DNA of 33,779 bases from an uncultured Pseudomonadota bacterium (GCA_903828595.1 CAIKMS010000027.1:1-33779), one strand, 5' to 3'. Positions 14,372 through 23,937 are shown, counted from the first letter of the stretch. Numbers and translations are program-made. Notes: generated from the sequence alone by a model not told the origin.

Positions 14372-16042
14372 ATGAGTTATCTCGTTCTTGCCCGAAAGTG
14401 GCGACCGCATCAGTTCTCTGAAATGGTCGGCCAAGAGCACGTGGTTCGTGCGCTGACCCATGCGCTGGACTCCGGGCGCATTCATCATGCCTTTTTATTT
14501 ACCGGCACCCGCGGTGTCGGTAAGACCACGGTCGCGCGTATCTTTGCCAAGTCGCTGAACTGCGAGACCGGCGTCAGTGGCAGCCCGTGTGGGGTGTGCT
14601 CGGCGTGTCGCGAGATCGATGAAGGGCGCTTTGTGGATTTGCTGGAAGTTGACGCCGCATCGCGCACCAAGGTCGAAGACACCCGCGATTTGCTGGAAAA
14701 CGTGCAATACGCGCCGTCACGCGGTCGCTACAAGGTCTACCTCATCGACGAGGTGCACATGCTCTCGGCGCATTCGTTCAACGCGCTGTTAAAGACCCTG
14801 GAAGAGCCACCGCCGCACGTGAAGTTCTTACTGGCGACCACCGATCCGCAGAAGCTGCCGGTTACGGTGTTGTCGCGCTGCCTGCAGTTTCATTTAAAAC
14901 GACTGACCCCGGTACTGATTGCCGAGCGCATGCGCTTTATCCTTCAGGCAGAGTCCATCGCCTTTGAAAGTGCCGCGTTACCGTTGCTCGCTCGCGCGGC
15001 CGACGGCAGCGTACGCGACGCCTTGTCGCTGCTGGATCAGGTATTGGTCTTTGGTGCCGGCCAGGTGCTGGAGGCGGATGTGCGATCCATGCTGGGCACC
15101 TTAGATCGCGGCCATGTCCTAAAGGTTTTAGAGCGCTTAAGTGAGCGTGATGCCCCGGGCTTGATTGCCGCGGCCCGTGAGTTTGCCACGCACGCACCGG
15201 ACTACGATCAGGTCTTAGCCGAGATCGCCTCCTTGCTGGTGCGTGTGGCGCTGCTGCAAACCGTGCCGGACTCGCTGGAGGAGGGCATGCAGGAGTGGGA
15301 GCCCTCGCTGTTAGCGCCACTGGCCTCCAGTCTGCCGGCTGAAGACGTGCAGCTGTACTACCAGATGGCCCTGATGGGACGACGTGATCTGGCGCATGCG
15401 CCGGATCCGCAGACCGGGTTCGAGATGACGCTATTACGCATGCTCGCCTTTAGGCCGGCCACCGACGCGGCGCCCACCCCCGGCGCGGTAGCCCCGGCAG
15501 CCATCAACCGGCAAACAGCATCGACTAGCACGCGCACCAGCTCAGCCCGTAGCTCGGCCAGCCCGACGATAAGCCCGGCCTCTTTAAGTGCCGCGCCGTT
15601 GCCGCGAGCCAGCGCTTCGCCAGAAGCTGATAGTGCGGCTACCCTGGTTGATGAAAACGACTGGCAGTCCTTGGTAAAAGCCCTAAAGCTTTCCGGGGCG
15701 GCTTTGCAGCTGGCCGCGAACTGCGTGTTAAGGCAGCGCGAGGGTTCGGTGCTGCGTTTGCTGTTGGATCCGAAGGTGAGCTCGCTGCGCACACCCGCCT
15801 GCGAGGAGCGCTTAACCGTCGCTTTAAGCCAGTACTTTAAAACGCCGATGCGTTTGGATTTTGTCGCTGAGGATCTGCCTGCATCGGCACCGCTGGATAC
15901 GCCGGCGCGACGGCAAGCCCAGGCGGTAGAGGAGCGGTTGAACACCGCGCGAGCGGATCTGGAGACTGATCCTACCGTGCGCGCCCTGAAAGATAAGTTC
16001 GGTGGCGCGCTGCAAGCCGATTCGGTCAGGCCGTTGCTGTAG
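14372..16042 (+). CDS. dnaX: DNA polymerase III subunit gamma/tau
   Basis: A 556-residue clamp-loader ATPase. Walker A is GTRGVGKTT (45-53), the zinc module uses Cys64, 73, 76 and 79, Walker B is LIDEVH (124-129), and the SRC sensor box is at about 168-170, followed by the AAA+ lid and collar domain. Residues ~370-430 are an Ala/Ser/Thr/Pro-rich linker, then a tau-like C-terminal domain (WQSLVKALKLSGAALQLAANC and on). The protein loads the beta clamp and links polymerases within the replisome. No A-run slippery heptamer is visible in the linker region, so the E. coli style frameshift that makes gamma is not evident. It heads the dnaX-ybaB-recR cluster. Confidence 0.97.
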   Translation: MSYLVLARKWRPHQFSEMVGQEHVVRALTHALDSGRIHHAFLFTGTRGVGKTTVARIFAKSLNCETGVSGSPCGVCSACREIDEGRFVDLLEVDAASRTKVEDTRDLLENVQYAPSRGRYKVYLIDEVHMLSAHSFNALLKTLEEPPPHVKFLLATTDPQKLPVTVLSRCLQFHLKRLTPVLIAERMRFILQAESIAFESAALPLLARAADGSVRDALSLLDQVLVFGAGQVLEADVRSMLGTLDRGHVLKVLERLSERDAPGLIAAAREFATHAPDYDQVLAEIASLLVRVALLQTVPDSLEEGMQEWEPSLLAPLASSLPAEDVQLYYQMALMGRRDLAHAPDPQTGFEMTLLRMLAFRPATDAAPTPGAVAPAAINRQTASTSTRTSSARSSASPTISPASLSAAPLPRASASPEADSAATLVDENDWQSLVKALKLSGAALQLAANCVLRQREGSVLRLLLDPKVSSLRTPACEERLTVALSQYFKTPMRLDFVAEDLPASAPLDTPARRQAQAVEERLNTARADLETDPTVRALKDKFGGALQADSVRPLL

Positions 16043-16112
16043 TTTCGGTAGCGTTTAACCCCGTGACCTTGAGTGCAGGGGTCTTGGTTTGGATTTTTGA
16101 AAGGAGCCCAAC

Positions 16113-16445
16113 ATGAAAGGCGGTTTAGGCAATATGGGTGCGCTGATGCGCCAAGCCCAGCAGATGCAAGAGAACATGCAAAAAGCCCAGGAGCAGATTG
16201 GGCTGATTGAAGTCAGCGGCGAAGCCGGTGGCGGCATGATCAAAATCACCATGACCGGCAAGCACGAAGTGCGCCGGGTGGTCATTGATCCGGCGCTGGC
16301 GCTGGATGATCGCGAGATGCTGGAAGATTTGATCGCCGCGGCCTGTAACGATGCCGCGCACAAGGTTGAGTCGGCGGTGCAGGCCAAAATGTCCGGCGTG
16401 ATGGGCGGGATGCAGCTACCTCCCGGCATGAAACTGCCCTTTTAG
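16113..16445 (+). CDS. ybaB: YbaB/EbfC-family nucleoid-associated protein
   Basis: A 110-residue protein of the YbaB/EbfC DNA-binding family: N-terminal helix rich in Met and Gln ([18 protein letters not shown]), the central beta sheet ([27 protein letters not shown] in part), and [18 protein letters not shown]. It forms a tweezer-like dimer that binds DNA with little sequence preference. GAAAGGAG sits 7-8 bases before the ATG. Location between dnaX and recR is the classic conserved arrangement. It lies 70 bp after dnaX and 7 bp before recR. Confidence 0.96.
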   Translation: MKGGLGNMGALMRQAQQMQENMQKAQEQIGLIEVSGEAGGGMIKITMTGKHEVRRVVIDPALALDDREMLEDLIAAACNDAAHKVESAVQAKMSGVMGGMQLPPGMKLPF

Positions 16446-16452
16446 GCTAAGC

Positions 16453-17049
16453 ATGCGTTATTCACCGGCTCTGTCGCGACTGATTGAGGCCTTTAGGCGC
16501 TTACCCGGGGTAGGGCCTAAATCGGCGCAGCGCATGGCATTTCATGTGCTGGAGCGCGATCGTGAGGGCGGCAATGAGCTGGGCGCGGCTCTCACCGCGG
16601 CGGTGAGTTTGGTGGGACATTGTCAGCGTTGTCGGATGCTCACCGACACAGACTGCTGCCCGATCTGCACCAACAGCAGCCGTGATGCCAGCCAGATCTG
16701 CGTGGTTGAATCACCGGCTGATGTGATTGCCGTGGAGCAGTCGGGCAGCTTTCGGGGCCGTTACTTTGTATTGATGGGACATCTGTCGCCACTGGATGGG
16801 ATTGGCCCCGCGCAGTTGGGCATCGAGCGCTTGGAAGCTTGGCTGGATGAGGGTGGGGTGGCTGAGCTGATATTGGCGACCAACCCCACGGTGGAAGGCG
16901 ATGCCACGGCGCACTTTTTAGCCGATATCGCCCGCCGCCGAGGAGTGGCGGCAAGCCGTATCGCTCACGGCGTGCCGGTGGGTGGCGAGCTCGAGTACGT
17001 GGACGGCGGGACGCTCGCTCACGCGTTAAGCGGGCGGCACGTCCTTTAA
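16453..17049 (+). CDS. recR: Recombination mediator protein RecR
   Basis: A 198-residue RecR. An N-terminal helix-hairpin-helix ([13 protein letters not shown], 17-29) is followed by the C4 zinc finger (Cys57, Cys60, Cys69, Cys72) and a Toprim domain ([16 protein letters not shown], then [18 protein letters not shown]), with a C-terminal [19 protein letters not shown] segment. Works with RecO and RecF to load RecA on SSB-coated single-stranded DNA. Spaced 7 bp from ybaB, so translation is probably coupled within the dnaX operon. Length is standard. Confidence 0.97.
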   Translation: MRYSPALSRLIEAFRRLPGVGPKSAQRMAFHVLERDREGGNELGAALTAAVSLVGHCQRCRMLTDTDCCPICTNSSRDASQICVVESPADVIAVEQSGSFRGRYFVLMGHLSPLDGIGPAQLGIERLEAWLDEGGVAELILATNPTVEGDATAHFLADIARRRGVAASRIAHGVPVGGELEYVDGGTLAHALSGRHVL

Positions 17050-17115
17050 TAAGCGGACGTGAACGGATGTGGGCACATGGCCACTCAGCATCCGGTTGTG
17101 TGGCAGGAGTAGGTT

Positions 17116-17568
17116 ATGAGCGCGATCGTGGACATACGCCCGGTAACGGCGGCGGATTTTGATCAGTGGCTGCCGCTTTGGCAGGGCTACCAGGCGTTTT
17201 ACAAAACCACCATCGCCGCCGAGGTTACCGCGGTGACGTGGGCACGATTTCTGAATCATCAGGAGCCCATGGGTGCCGCGCTCGCCTGGGAGCAGGGCCA
17301 AGCGGTGGGACTGGTGCACCACATTTTGCATCGCTCCTGCTGGACGGTAGGAAACTACTGTTACCTGCAGGATCTGTTTGTGGCCCCCACTGCGCGTGGC
17401 AAGCACTACGGGCGCGCCTTGATTGAGTACGTTTACGCCTATGCCGCTAAAGAACACTGCAACCGCGTGCATTGGCTGACTCACGAGTCCAACACGCACG
17501 CCATGCAGTTGTACGATCGCCTGGCGCAAAAACCCGGTTTTATTCAATACCGGCATCTGTTGCCCTAA
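17116..17568 (+). CDS. GNAT-family N-acetyltransferase
   Basis: A 150-residue single-domain GNAT protein. The acetyl-CoA pyrophosphate loop is seen in DLFVAPTARGKHYGRALIEYV (about 91-111 in part), after a conserved beta strand (GLVHHILHRSCWTVGNYCYLQD), and the C-terminal motif is THESNTHAMQLYDRLA. It most resembles small-molecule or amino-acid acetyltransferases, but the acceptor is unknown. GGCAGGAG precedes the ATG at 8 bases. It follows recR by 66 bp and could be read through from that operon; a hairpin with arms CGGATG/CATCCG (17064-17094) lies in the gap. Confidence 0.88.
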   Translation: MSAIVDIRPVTAADFDQWLPLWQGYQAFYKTTIAAEVTAVTWARFLNHQEPMGAALAWEQGQAVGLVHHILHRSCWTVGNYCYLQDLFVAPTARGKHYGRALIEYVYAYAAKEHCNRVHWLTHESNTHAMQLYDRLAQKPGFIQYRHLLP

Positions 17569-17710
17569 TCATCCTGGGGCGGCTCAGGCCCTACTGGAGC
17601 GCCACTCGGGCCTTACTGGAGCCCGACCAGAACCCGGGCGGCGATCGTGCTTTTAGCCGCCAGACACTTAAAAGACGAGATTTCCGCGAACCGGTTTTTT
17701 TAATTTCTAA

Positions 17711-17742
17711 GCCAGCCGATGGCTAGGCCAGTCAATGGCTAG
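17711..17742. repeat. 16-bp tandem duplication
   Basis: GCCAGCCGATGGCTAG (17711-17726) is directly followed by GCCAGTCAATGGCTAG (17727-17742), differing at two positions. Each unit is itself partly palindromic (GCCA..TGGC). A third, more divergent relative, GCCAAAGGCTAG, follows near 17784. Confidence 0.75.
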
Positions 17743-17850
17743 ACCCGCCGATCTTGGCATCAGCGCCCGGCGCTTAAGCCCAAGCCAAAGGCTAGACCCC
17801 TAAGGCCATAAGAGCCCTCTGGCCTCAAGGGCGCCAATCTCCCCAAGCCC

Positions 17851-17888
17851 AAAAGAAAAAACCGGCCAGTGCACAAGTCACGGGCCGG
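17851..17888 (-). terminator. Strong minus-strand intrinsic terminator without an adjacent gene
   Basis: On the minus strand CCGGCC (17888-17883) pairs with GGCCGG (17867-17862) across a 15-base loop, followed by TTTTTTCTTTT. The nearest minus-strand gene, rsgA, ends 400 bp upstream and has its own terminator-like hairpin, so this one may end another transcript. Confidence 0.7.
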
Positions 17889-17944
17889 CTAAATAGTGTG
17901 GGTAACGCTTTTGAGCAGCAGATGCTGCCAATCACGCTAAGAAA

Positions 17945-17972
17945 CAAAAACAAAAACAAAAACAAAACAAAA
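17945..17972. repeat. CAAAAA/CAAAA short tandem repeat
   Basis: Three CAAAAA units (17945-17962) and two CAAAA units (17963-17972), continuing into CA-rich sequence to about 17995. It is non-coding; on the minus strand it makes a spurious Leu-Phe run. Confidence 0.85.
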
Positions 17973-18162
17973 CACAAACACACAAGACACAAAAAAGACC
18001 AGGGTGTCGCACTGACAACCTGAAGACACTTCAAGTAGCTGTGTCTCACAAGCTTGGTGCAAATCGTAAACACGAAGTGTTGCAGCTGTGTGTAATGTGT
18101 ATGACACCGTGTAGCGATATGTAAATGCACAACGGATGATTCGTTAAATCAGTCAGTTACGT

Positions 18163-18212
18163 AAGAAAAAAATTCCACGAATTTCAGCCGGCCCCGGATT
18201 TAGCGTGTGGAA
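18163..18212 (-). terminator. Probable terminator of the M48 protease-rsgA operon
   Basis: On the minus strand TTCCAC (18212-18207) pairs with GTGGAA (18178-18173), enclosing a smaller CCGG/CCGG hairpin, and is followed by seven T and CTT (18172-18163). It lies about 85 bases past the rsgA stop. Confidence 0.6.
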
Positions 18213-18295
18213 CCGGTGGTTTTGCGCTCCACTACGGATGGCCATTGGCCTTCACTGAAGTCCTTGCCTAGAAGTATCCAGGCGAACGCGATGGG

Positions 18296-19258
18296 TCAGC
18301 CGGTGCGGCCTTTGCCTCTAGGGGCGTCTTTACGCGGTGGACCTTCAAAGCGAGCCACCAAATCCAGTAAGCGCTGATAAGAGCCGTAGCGGCGCGAACT
18401 GATGGTTCCTTGCAAAGCCGCCTCGCGCACCGCGCAGGCAGGCTCGGTTCGATGCAAGCAGTCCGCGAACCGGCATTGGGCGGCCAGGCGGGTAATCTCC
18501 CTAAAGCCCTCACCGATTTGGCGGGCTAACGGCAGCGGTGGGGCGTAGTCGCGCACGCCGGGGGAGTCGATCAGGCAGCCTCCGGAACTTAGGTGGTGCA
18601 AGGCCGCGGTGGTGGTGGTGTGCTTGCCCTCTAAGTTTGCGGCTGAAATCTCTTGGGTTATCGCACGAGCTTCTGGAACTAAGGCATTGAGAAGGCTTGA
18701 TTTTCCAGTTCCAGATTGGCCCACCAGCACGCTGCTTTGTCCACTAAGTTGAGCCGCTAAAGCGGCCGTGCCCGGGTCATGGCGGGTCGAACAGGACAGG
18801 GCGGGGTAACCTAACTTCGCGTAACTTGCGATCTCTTTTTGCAGTTGCGGATCGGCCGCACCGGGCAGGTCGCACTTATTGAGCACGACGCCGGCCTTAA
18901 GTCCTGACCATTCCGCACCGGCGAAATAACGATCCACAATATCCCAGTCAGGCTTGGGCTCCGGCCCTACCACCACGATCAACTGGGTCAGATTAGCCAC
19001 CACCGGTTCGGCCAGGCCCCGTCCGTTGAGTCGCTCCAATAGGTGCGTGCGCGGCAGTCGGCTGTGCACATCGGCCTGATCATCACCCTGGCCTGCGTAA
19101 GAAAACAGGACCCGATCCCCACACACCACCCTTAGTCCGCGCCCGTGCAGGCGCCCGGCATGGCGAACGCCGGCCTCATCCAGCACATCTAAGTGGCGGC
19201 CGTGGCTGGCAACCACCAGCCCCGTTTGTAAGGACGGCTCTTCACCCTTAACCGGCAT
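18296..19258 (-). CDS. rsgA: Ribosome small subunit-dependent GTPase RsgA
   Basis: A 320-residue circularly permuted GTPase. Motif order G4 NKCD (127-130), G1 GQSGTGKSS (180-188), switch HTTTT (213-217), G3 DSPG (231-234) is diagnostic. An N-terminal OB fold (about 10-90) precedes it and a zinc finger (Cys262, Cys267, His269, Cys275) follows, with a basic Lys/Arg/Pro-rich tail. It acts in late maturation of the 30S subunit. Its ATG overlaps the last base of the upstream M48 stop codon region, showing tight coupling. Neighbouring divergent orn is a familiar gammaproteobacterial association. Confidence 0.96.
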   Translation of the reverse strand: MPVKGEEPSLQTGLVVASHGRHLDVLDEAGVRHAGRLHGRGLRVVCGDRVLFSYAGQGDDQADVHSRLPRTHLLERLNGRGLAEPVVANLTQLIVVVGPEPKPDWDIVDRYFAGAEWSGLKAGVVLNKCDLPGAADPQLQKEIASYAKLGYPALSCSTRHDPGTAALAAQLSGQSSVLVGQSGTGKSSLLNALVPEARAITQEISAANLEGKHTTTTAALHHLSSGGCLIDSPGVRDYAPPLPLARQIGEGFREITRLAAQCRFADCLHRTEPACAVREAALQGTISSRRYGSYQRLLDLVARFEGPPRKDAPRGKGRTG

Positions 19259-20502
19259 CAGCCGTTCATCCGCGCCAGCGCGTTGATGCGTGCCAGAGCG
19301 GCGGGGTGAGAGTCGTGCCAGGCCGAGTACAGCGGGTCTGGAGTCAACGTAGAGGCATTATCCCGGTAAAGCTTCACCAACGCGCTGGCTAGCGCCTTGC
19401 CGTCGGCGTGGGTGGCGGCGTAACGATCGGCCGCGTACTCGTCGCGTCGTGACCACCAGGCCGACAGTGGCCCTAGTGCAAATAGATAAACCGGCAGAAC
19501 CAAGGTGAATAGGGCGAGGGCTGCGTGGTTGGAGGGTACGGTCACCCCCAGCCCCTGATAAAACGCGGTCTGATGACCCAGCCAGCCTAAAGCCGCAAAG
19601 CCAGCGAGGCTAGTTGCAAACCCGGTGAGCAGTCGGGTGCGTACGTGGTTGAGTCGAAAGTGTCCTAACTCATGGGCCAGCACCGCCTCTAATTCGCCGG
19701 CCTCTAAGCGTTCCACCAGCGTGTCAAACAAGACGATGCGCTTGGTGCGACCCACGCCCGTGAAATAGGCATTGCCGTGGCTGGATCGCTTAGAGCCATC
19801 CATCACGTAGAGTCCTTCGGCGTTAAAGCCGCAGGAGGCCACCAAGTGCTCTAGACGGGTGCGTAAGTCCCCGCTGGGTAGTGGCTCAAATTTATTAAAT
19901 AAAGGCGCGAGGTATCGTGGGTAAGCTGCTGAAAGAATTAATCCAAACGCCACCCAGACACCCCAAGCATACAGCCACCACCAGTCACCGGCGCTGGCCA
20001 TCAGCCAGAGCACGAGCGAAATCAAAGGCAGGCCTAACAGGGCGGACAGCAGCAAGGCTCTGATCAGGTCAGCGACATACAGGCCCGGTGTTTGTCGGTT
20101 AAAGCCGTAGTGGGCCTCAATCTTAAAGGTGGTCCATAAAGAAAACGGCAGCCCGATCAGACTCATTAAAAGCATCAGGCTAGCCAGCACCATGACCCCG
20201 CCTAGCAGCGGGCTCCATGGGGGCGAGGCAAAGAGGGTATCCAGCGCGTTAAGCCCTCCGCCTAAGGTCAGCGCCCACAGCACCACCGCATCGACCAGTA
20301 GCTCCAGGCGCCCCAGCGCCAGCTTGTCCTGTACGTATTGGCAGGCCTTGGCATGATCCGCGACCTCGATTAAGTGGGCAAAGGGGCCGGGTACGGCGCC
20401 AGCGCCCGCGCCCACGGCGCGCGTTTGGCGAACGCTAAGCCACAGTCGTACGGCCACCATCAGGCCCAGGGCCAGCAAAAACGAGAAAGTCAGCCTGGTC
20501 AT
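19258..20502 (-). CDS. M48-family membrane zinc metalloprotease (Ste24-like)
   Basis: A 414-residue integral membrane protease of the Ste24/CAAX-protease branch of M48. The zinc motif is HELGH (277-281) and the third ligand Glu355 lies in RRDEYAADRYA. Predicted membrane segments are at the N-terminus (4-21), about 65-85, 100-120, 148-168, 175-195, 290-310 and 328-348. NAYFTGVGRTKRIVLFDTLV matches the M48 strand region before the helix. Bacterial homologues are thought to act in membrane protein quality control; prenylated substrates are not expected. It is directly upstream of rsgA and divergent from orn (47-bp gap). Confidence 0.92.
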   Translation of the reverse strand: MTRLTFSFLLALGLMVAVRLWLSVRQTRAVGAGAGAVPGPFAHLIEVADHAKACQYVQDKLALGRLELLVDAVVLWALTLGGGLNALDTLFASPPWSPLLGGVMVLASLMLLMSLIGLPFSLWTTFKIEAHYGFNRQTPGLYVADLIRALLLSALLGLPLISLVLWLMASAGDWWWLYAWGVWVAFGLILSAAYPRYLAPLFNKFEPLPSGDLRTRLEHLVASCGFNAEGLYVMDGSKRSSHGNAYFTGVGRTKRIVLFDTLVERLEAGELEAVLAHELGHFRLNHVRTRLLTGFATSLAGFAALGWLGHQTAFYQGLGVTVPSNHAALALFTLVLPVYLFALGPLSAWWSRRDEYAADRYAATHADGKALASALVKLYRDNASTLTPDPLYSAWHDSHPAALARINALARMNG

Positions 20503-20549
20503 GCAAAAAATCCATCCGCGCCGCGTAAGAAAGTGCCACCATCCTGCCT

Positions 20550-21110
20550 ATGCCACGCCACCCTGACAATCTCGCCTGGATTGATTTGGAAATGACCGGT
20601 TTGTTGCCACAGACCGATCGTATTCTAGAGGTCGCCACGGTAATTACCGACAAGAACTTAAACGTGCTGGCCGAAGGCCCGGTTTTGGCTGTGCATCAGC
20701 CCGAAGCGGTGCTCGTGCAGATGGACGAATGGAACCAGCGTACGCACGGCCAATCGGGTTTGATTGAGCGGGTACGGCAAAGTCGAATGGATGAGGCGGC
20801 TGTAGAAGCCCAGACCCTGGCGTTTTTCCAGGAGTGGTTGGCGCCGGGTGGCTCACCCATGTGCGGCAACTCGATCTGCCAGGATCGGCGCTTTCTGGCC
20901 GCCTACATGCCATCTTTAGAGGCCTATTTCCATTACCGCAACTTAGACGTCACCACCTTAAAAGAGCTGGCACGACGCTGGGCACCGCAGGTCCTTGCGG
21001 GTGTCGTTAAAAAGGGTACTCATACGGCGTTGGCGGATGTGCACGACTCGATCGCTGAGCTGCGCCATTACCGCGCGCATTTTCTAAAGGTGGAAAACGA
21101 TCTGACATGA
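20550..21110 (+). CDS. orn: Oligoribonuclease
   Basis: A 186-residue DEDDh 3'-5' exonuclease that degrades di- to short oligoribonucleotides, including pGpG from c-di-GMP turnover. Active residues seen are Asp12 and Glu14 (WIDLEMTGL), Asp112 (CQDRRF), His158 and Asp163 (THTALADV). Length and sequence match gammaproteobacterial Orn closely. It starts 47 bp from the divergent M48 gene and its stop overlaps the next gene's start (ATGA at 21107-21110). The presence of a GGDEF protein elsewhere in the window fits an organism using cyclic dinucleotides. Confidence 0.97.
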   Translation: MPRHPDNLAWIDLEMTGLLPQTDRILEVATVITDKNLNVLAEGPVLAVHQPEAVLVQMDEWNQRTHGQSGLIERVRQSRMDEAAVEAQTLAFFQEWLAPGGSPMCGNSICQDRRFLAAYMPSLEAYFHYRNLDVTTLKELARRWAPQVLAGVVKKGTHTALADVHDSIAELRHYRAHFLKVENDLT

Positions 21111-21517
21111 GTGAGAGCAACGTGCACCCGGTGCCAAAGCTTTGGCATAGCGGGGGTTGTCATTGCCAGGCCGTACGTTTTGAGGTGCAAGCACCGGCGC
21201 ATTGGTCGTTGGTGGACTGCAACTGTTCAATCTGCCGTGCCAGTGGCTTTTTGCACCTGATTGTTCCGGCCGCTGATTTTAAGCTGCTGTCCGGGCAAGC
21301 CGCGCTGGTGGAATACCGCTTTAATAGCCGCCAAGCCCGGCATCTGTTTTGCCGGCATTGCGGTGTGAAATCCTTCTACGTACCGCGCTCGCACCCGGAT
21401 GGGTTTAGCGTCAATGCCCGTTGCGTGTCTAAAGCCCGGATGACCGGCCAAACCGTACGCGCGTTTGATGGCGCGAATTGGGAGCAATCGGTCGAAGGCT
21501 TACGCGCCAGCACGTAA
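21107..21517 (+). CDS. GFA-family (glutathione-dependent formaldehyde-activating-like) zinc protein
   Basis: A 136-residue GFA/CENP-V-domain protein. Cysteines occur in the family pattern: Cys18 and Cys20 (GGCHC), Cys38, Cys40 and Cys43 (DCNCSIC), and Cys82 and Cys85 (LFCRHC), which bind zinc. Most such proteins are uncharacterised despite the name. Start codon overlaps the orn stop by four bases, so it is translationally coupled to orn. It is convergent with ppsA, 56 bp away. Confidence 0.9.
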   Translation: MSESNVHPVPKLWHSGGCHCQAVRFEVQAPAHWSLVDCNCSICRASGFLHLIVPAADFKLLSGQAALVEYRFNSRQARHLFCRHCGVKSFYVPRSHPDGFSVNARCVSKARMTGQTVRAFDGANWEQSVEGLRAST

Positions 21518-21531
21518 AAGCCCCGTCCACA

Positions 21532-21553
21532 CCGGCGCGATGCCTCGCGCCGG
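21532..21553. terminator. Hairpin between convergent GFA and ppsA genes
   Basis: CCGGCGCGA (21532-21540) and TCGCGCCGG (21545-21553) are perfect 9-bp arms around a 4-base loop. Neither side has an immediate T-run (on the minus strand a GGGGCTTTTA follows after a gap), so it may act as a shared, weakly intrinsic terminator. Confidence 0.5.
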
Positions 21554-21573
21554 CTGCTCAAAAGGGCTGCCTT

Positions 21574-23937
21574 TTAGCCGACCTTCTCGCCGGCTAAGAA
21601 CATCCAGGTCTCCACCACGCTGTCCGGGTTTAAGGACAGGCTATCAATGCCTTCAGTCAGCAACCAGCGCGCCAGATCCGGGTGATCCGAAGGGCCCTGA
21701 CCGCAGATGCCGATGTATTTGCCCTGGCGCTTGCAGGCTTTGATGGCCATAGACAGCAGAGCTTTAACGGCCTCATCGCGCTCGTCAAACAACTTAGCCA
21801 CGATGCCAGAGTCTCGATCCAGGCCTAAGGTCAGCTGGGTCATGTCATTGGAGCCAATGGACATGCCGTCGAAGTACTGCAGATACTGATCAGCGAGCAG
21901 CGCATTGGTGGGCAGTTCGCACATCATGATCAGCTTGAGTCCGTTGTGGCCGCGGCCCAGGCCCTGAGCCTGAAGCAGTTCGGTGACGGCACGGGCTTCG
22001 GCTACGGTGCGCACAAAAGGCACCATGATCTGTATGTTGGTTAAACCCATTTCATCGCGCACGTATTTCAGTGCGCGACACTCCAGCTCAAAGCAAGGCG
22101 CGAAGCTGGGATCGACATAGCGTGAGGCGCCACGAAAGCCCAGCATCGGGTTTTCTTCGTGCGGCTCATAGTCACGACCGCCGATCAGGTTGGCGTACTC
22201 GTTGGACTTAAAGTCGGACAAACGCACAATCACCGGATGCGGCGCAAACGCGCAGGCAATCTGACTGATGCCTTCGGCTAATTTATCCACGTAGAAAGAC
22301 ACCGGGTCGGCATAGCCTGCCATCTGCCGGCGTATCGTTTCCTGCAGAGCCGGGGCGAGCTTGTCAAAGTCCAGCAGCGCGCGCGGATGCACACCAATCA
22401 TGCGATTGATGATGAATTCGAGGCGTGCCAGGCCCACCCCTCGATGCGGGATGCCGGCAAAGTCAAACGCGCGGTCCGGGTTGCCCACGTTCATCATGAT
22501 CTTGACCGGTATTTCAGGCAGCGAATCAAGCTCAATGTGCCGGTGATCAAAGGTCAACGCACCCTCGTAGATAAAGCCGGTATCTCCTTCGGCACAAGAT
22601 ACCGTGACCATCTGTCCTTCAGAAATCGTCTCTGTGGCATTGCCGCAGCCCACCACCGCGGCGATACCCAGCTCGCGGGCAATGATGGCGGCATGGCAGG
22701 TGCGACCGCCGCGGTTGGTGACGATGGCCGCGGCGCGCTTCATGATCGGTTCCCAATCCGGATCGGTCATGTCCGCCACGAGCACGTCCCCGGGCTGGAC
22801 TCGCGACATTTCTTTGATGTCGCGAATAATGCGTGCCGGACCCACGCTGATGCGGCTGCCGATGGCACGGCCGGTGGCGATTACGGTTGAGCGGTTGTTT
22901 AAGGTGTAGCGCTGTATGGAGCGACCGGCGCGACTTTGCACGGTTTCAGGACGCGCCTGCAGGATGTAGAGCTTGCCAGTTTGGCCGTCCTTGCCCCATT
23001 CAATATCCATGGGACACTGGTAATGGTCCTCAATGATCAACGCCTGACGCGACAACTCAGCCACGTCGGCATCGCTAATCGAGAACTGCACCCGCTCGGC
23101 CGCCGCGACATCCACGGTTTCAACCCGTCGCTGACGATCACCCTCAACGGCGTAAACCATCTTTAACGCTTTAGCACCCAGGTTACGTCGGACAATCGCC
23201 GGACGCTGCGCCCTTAAGGCGGGCTTGTACACGTAAAACTCATCGGGGTTAACGGCACCCTGGACCACGGTCTCGCCGAGTCCGTAACTGCTGGTGACAA
23301 ACACCACGTCACGAAATCCCGAGTCGGTATCCAAGGTGAACATGACGCCACTGGCGCCTAAATCACTGCGCACCATGTGCTGCACGCCCACCGACAAGGC
23401 CACGTGGGCATGCTCAAACCCCTGGTGCACCCGATAGGCGATCGCCCGATCGTTGAATAACGAGGCAAACACTTCATGCACGCAGTGGAGCAGTGCCTGG
23501 CGTCCGCGTACGTTGAGGAAGGTCTCTTGCTGACCGGCAAAGGAGGCGTCAGGCAGGTCCTCAGCGGTTGCTGAGGAGCGCACGGCGACACTGATGGACT
23601 CGCCACCCATGGCTTCCCAGGCGGCAAGCAGTTCGTCTTGCAGGCGCGCAGGGAAGGGGGTATCCAGCATGAGCTGACGAATCTTGGCGCCGGTAAGGAC
23701 TAACTTTTCAACGTCATTGACGTCCAGCCCAGACAGCAGGGCGGTGATCTTGTCGGCCAGCCCACCCTGGGCCAGGAAGTCTCGATAAGCCTCGGCGGTG
23801 GTCGCAAAGCCCGTGGGGACCGCAACGCCTAAGTTGGCCAGATGGCTGATCATTTCGCCTAAAGACGCGTTTTTACCGCCGACCCGCTCGACATCAGCCA
23901 TGCCTAGACGCTCAAACGCAATGATGTACGGGTTCAC
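21574..23937 (-). CDS. ppsA: Phosphoenolpyruvate synthase
   Basis: A 787-residue PEP synthase (pyruvate, water dikinase), converting pyruvate and ATP to PEP, AMP and phosphate for gluconeogenesis. The N-terminal ATP-binding domain includes [10 protein letters not shown] (20-29) and [22 protein letters not shown] (begins ~116). The swivelling domain has [13 protein letters not shown] with catalytic His415 and Thr413, the Thr position phosphorylated by PpsR-type regulators. The C-terminal PEP/pyruvate TIM barrel has [17 protein letters not shown] and the active-site Cys in [11 protein letters not shown]. Length is standard. It is divergent from its regulator ppsR, 135 bp away. Confidence 0.97.
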   Translation of the reverse strand: MNPYIIAFERLGMADVERVGGKNASLGEMISHLANLGVAVPTGFATTAEAYRDFLAQGGLADKITALLSGLDVNDVEKLVLTGAKIRQLMLDTPFPARLQDELLAAWEAMGGESISVAVRSSATAEDLPDASFAGQQETFLNVRGRQALLHCVHEVFASLFNDRAIAYRVHQGFEHAHVALSVGVQHMVRSDLGASGVMFTLDTDSGFRDVVFVTSSYGLGETVVQGAVNPDEFYVYKPALRAQRPAIVRRNLGAKALKMVYAVEGDRQRRVETVDVAAAERVQFSISDADVAELSRQALIIEDHYQCPMDIEWGKDGQTGKLYILQARPETVQSRAGRSIQRYTLNNRSTVIATGRAIGSRISVGPARIIRDIKEMSRVQPGDVLVADMTDPDWEPIMKRAAAIVTNRGGRTCHAAIIARELGIAAVVGCGNATETISEGQMVTVSCAEGDTGFIYEGALTFDHRHIELDSLPEIPVKIMMNVGNPDRAFDFAGIPHRGVGLARLEFIINRMIGVHPRALLDFDKLAPALQETIRRQMAGYADPVSFYVDKLAEGISQIACAFAPHPVIVRLSDFKSNEYANLIGGRDYEPHEENPMLGFRGASRYVDPSFAPCFELECRALKYVRDEMGLTNIQIMVPFVRTVAEARAVTELLQAQGLGRGHNGLKLIMMCELPTNALLADQYLQYFDGMSIGSNDMTQLTLGLDRDSGIVAKLFDERDEAVKALLSMAIKACKRQGKYIGICGQGPSDHPDLARWLLTEGIDSLSLNPDSVVETWMFLAGEKVG

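Larger units (their letters stand above)
17569..18295. other. 727-bp gene-free region with repeats, hairpins and terminators
   Basis: This is the longest non-coding stretch. From left to right it contains short direct repeats (GGCCCTACTGGAGC/GGGCCTTACTGGAGC near 17587-17623), a weak plus-strand terminator-like CCGCGAACCGG followed by seven T (about 17684-17701), a 16-bp tandem duplication, a minus-strand terminator at 17851-17888, a CAAAAA repeat tract, small hairpins (arms 18024-18029/18041-18046 and 18069-18073/18077-18081, plus ACACCGTGT at 18103-18111) and a second minus-strand terminator at 18163-18212. No protein gene is supported on either strand. A small RNA on the minus strand between the two terminators is possible. 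Confidence 0.6.

Noticed and set aside
15358..15945. 195-codon minus-strand ORF within dnaX
   Set aside because: Antisense to the conserved tau region; composition follows the dnaX linker and no motif is present.
17064..17094. Hairpin after recR as a terminator
   Set aside because: Arms CGGATG/CATCCG are real, but no T-run follows and a gene with a good ribosome site starts just downstream.
17825..18130. 101-codon minus-strand ORF in the large gap
   Set aside because: Composed of translated CAAAAA repeat (Leu-Phe run) and crosses the strong terminator at 17851-17888; no ribosome site or protein-like domain.
22387..22890. 167-codon plus-strand ORF inside ppsA
   Set aside because: Antisense shadow of a highly conserved gene with no independent support.
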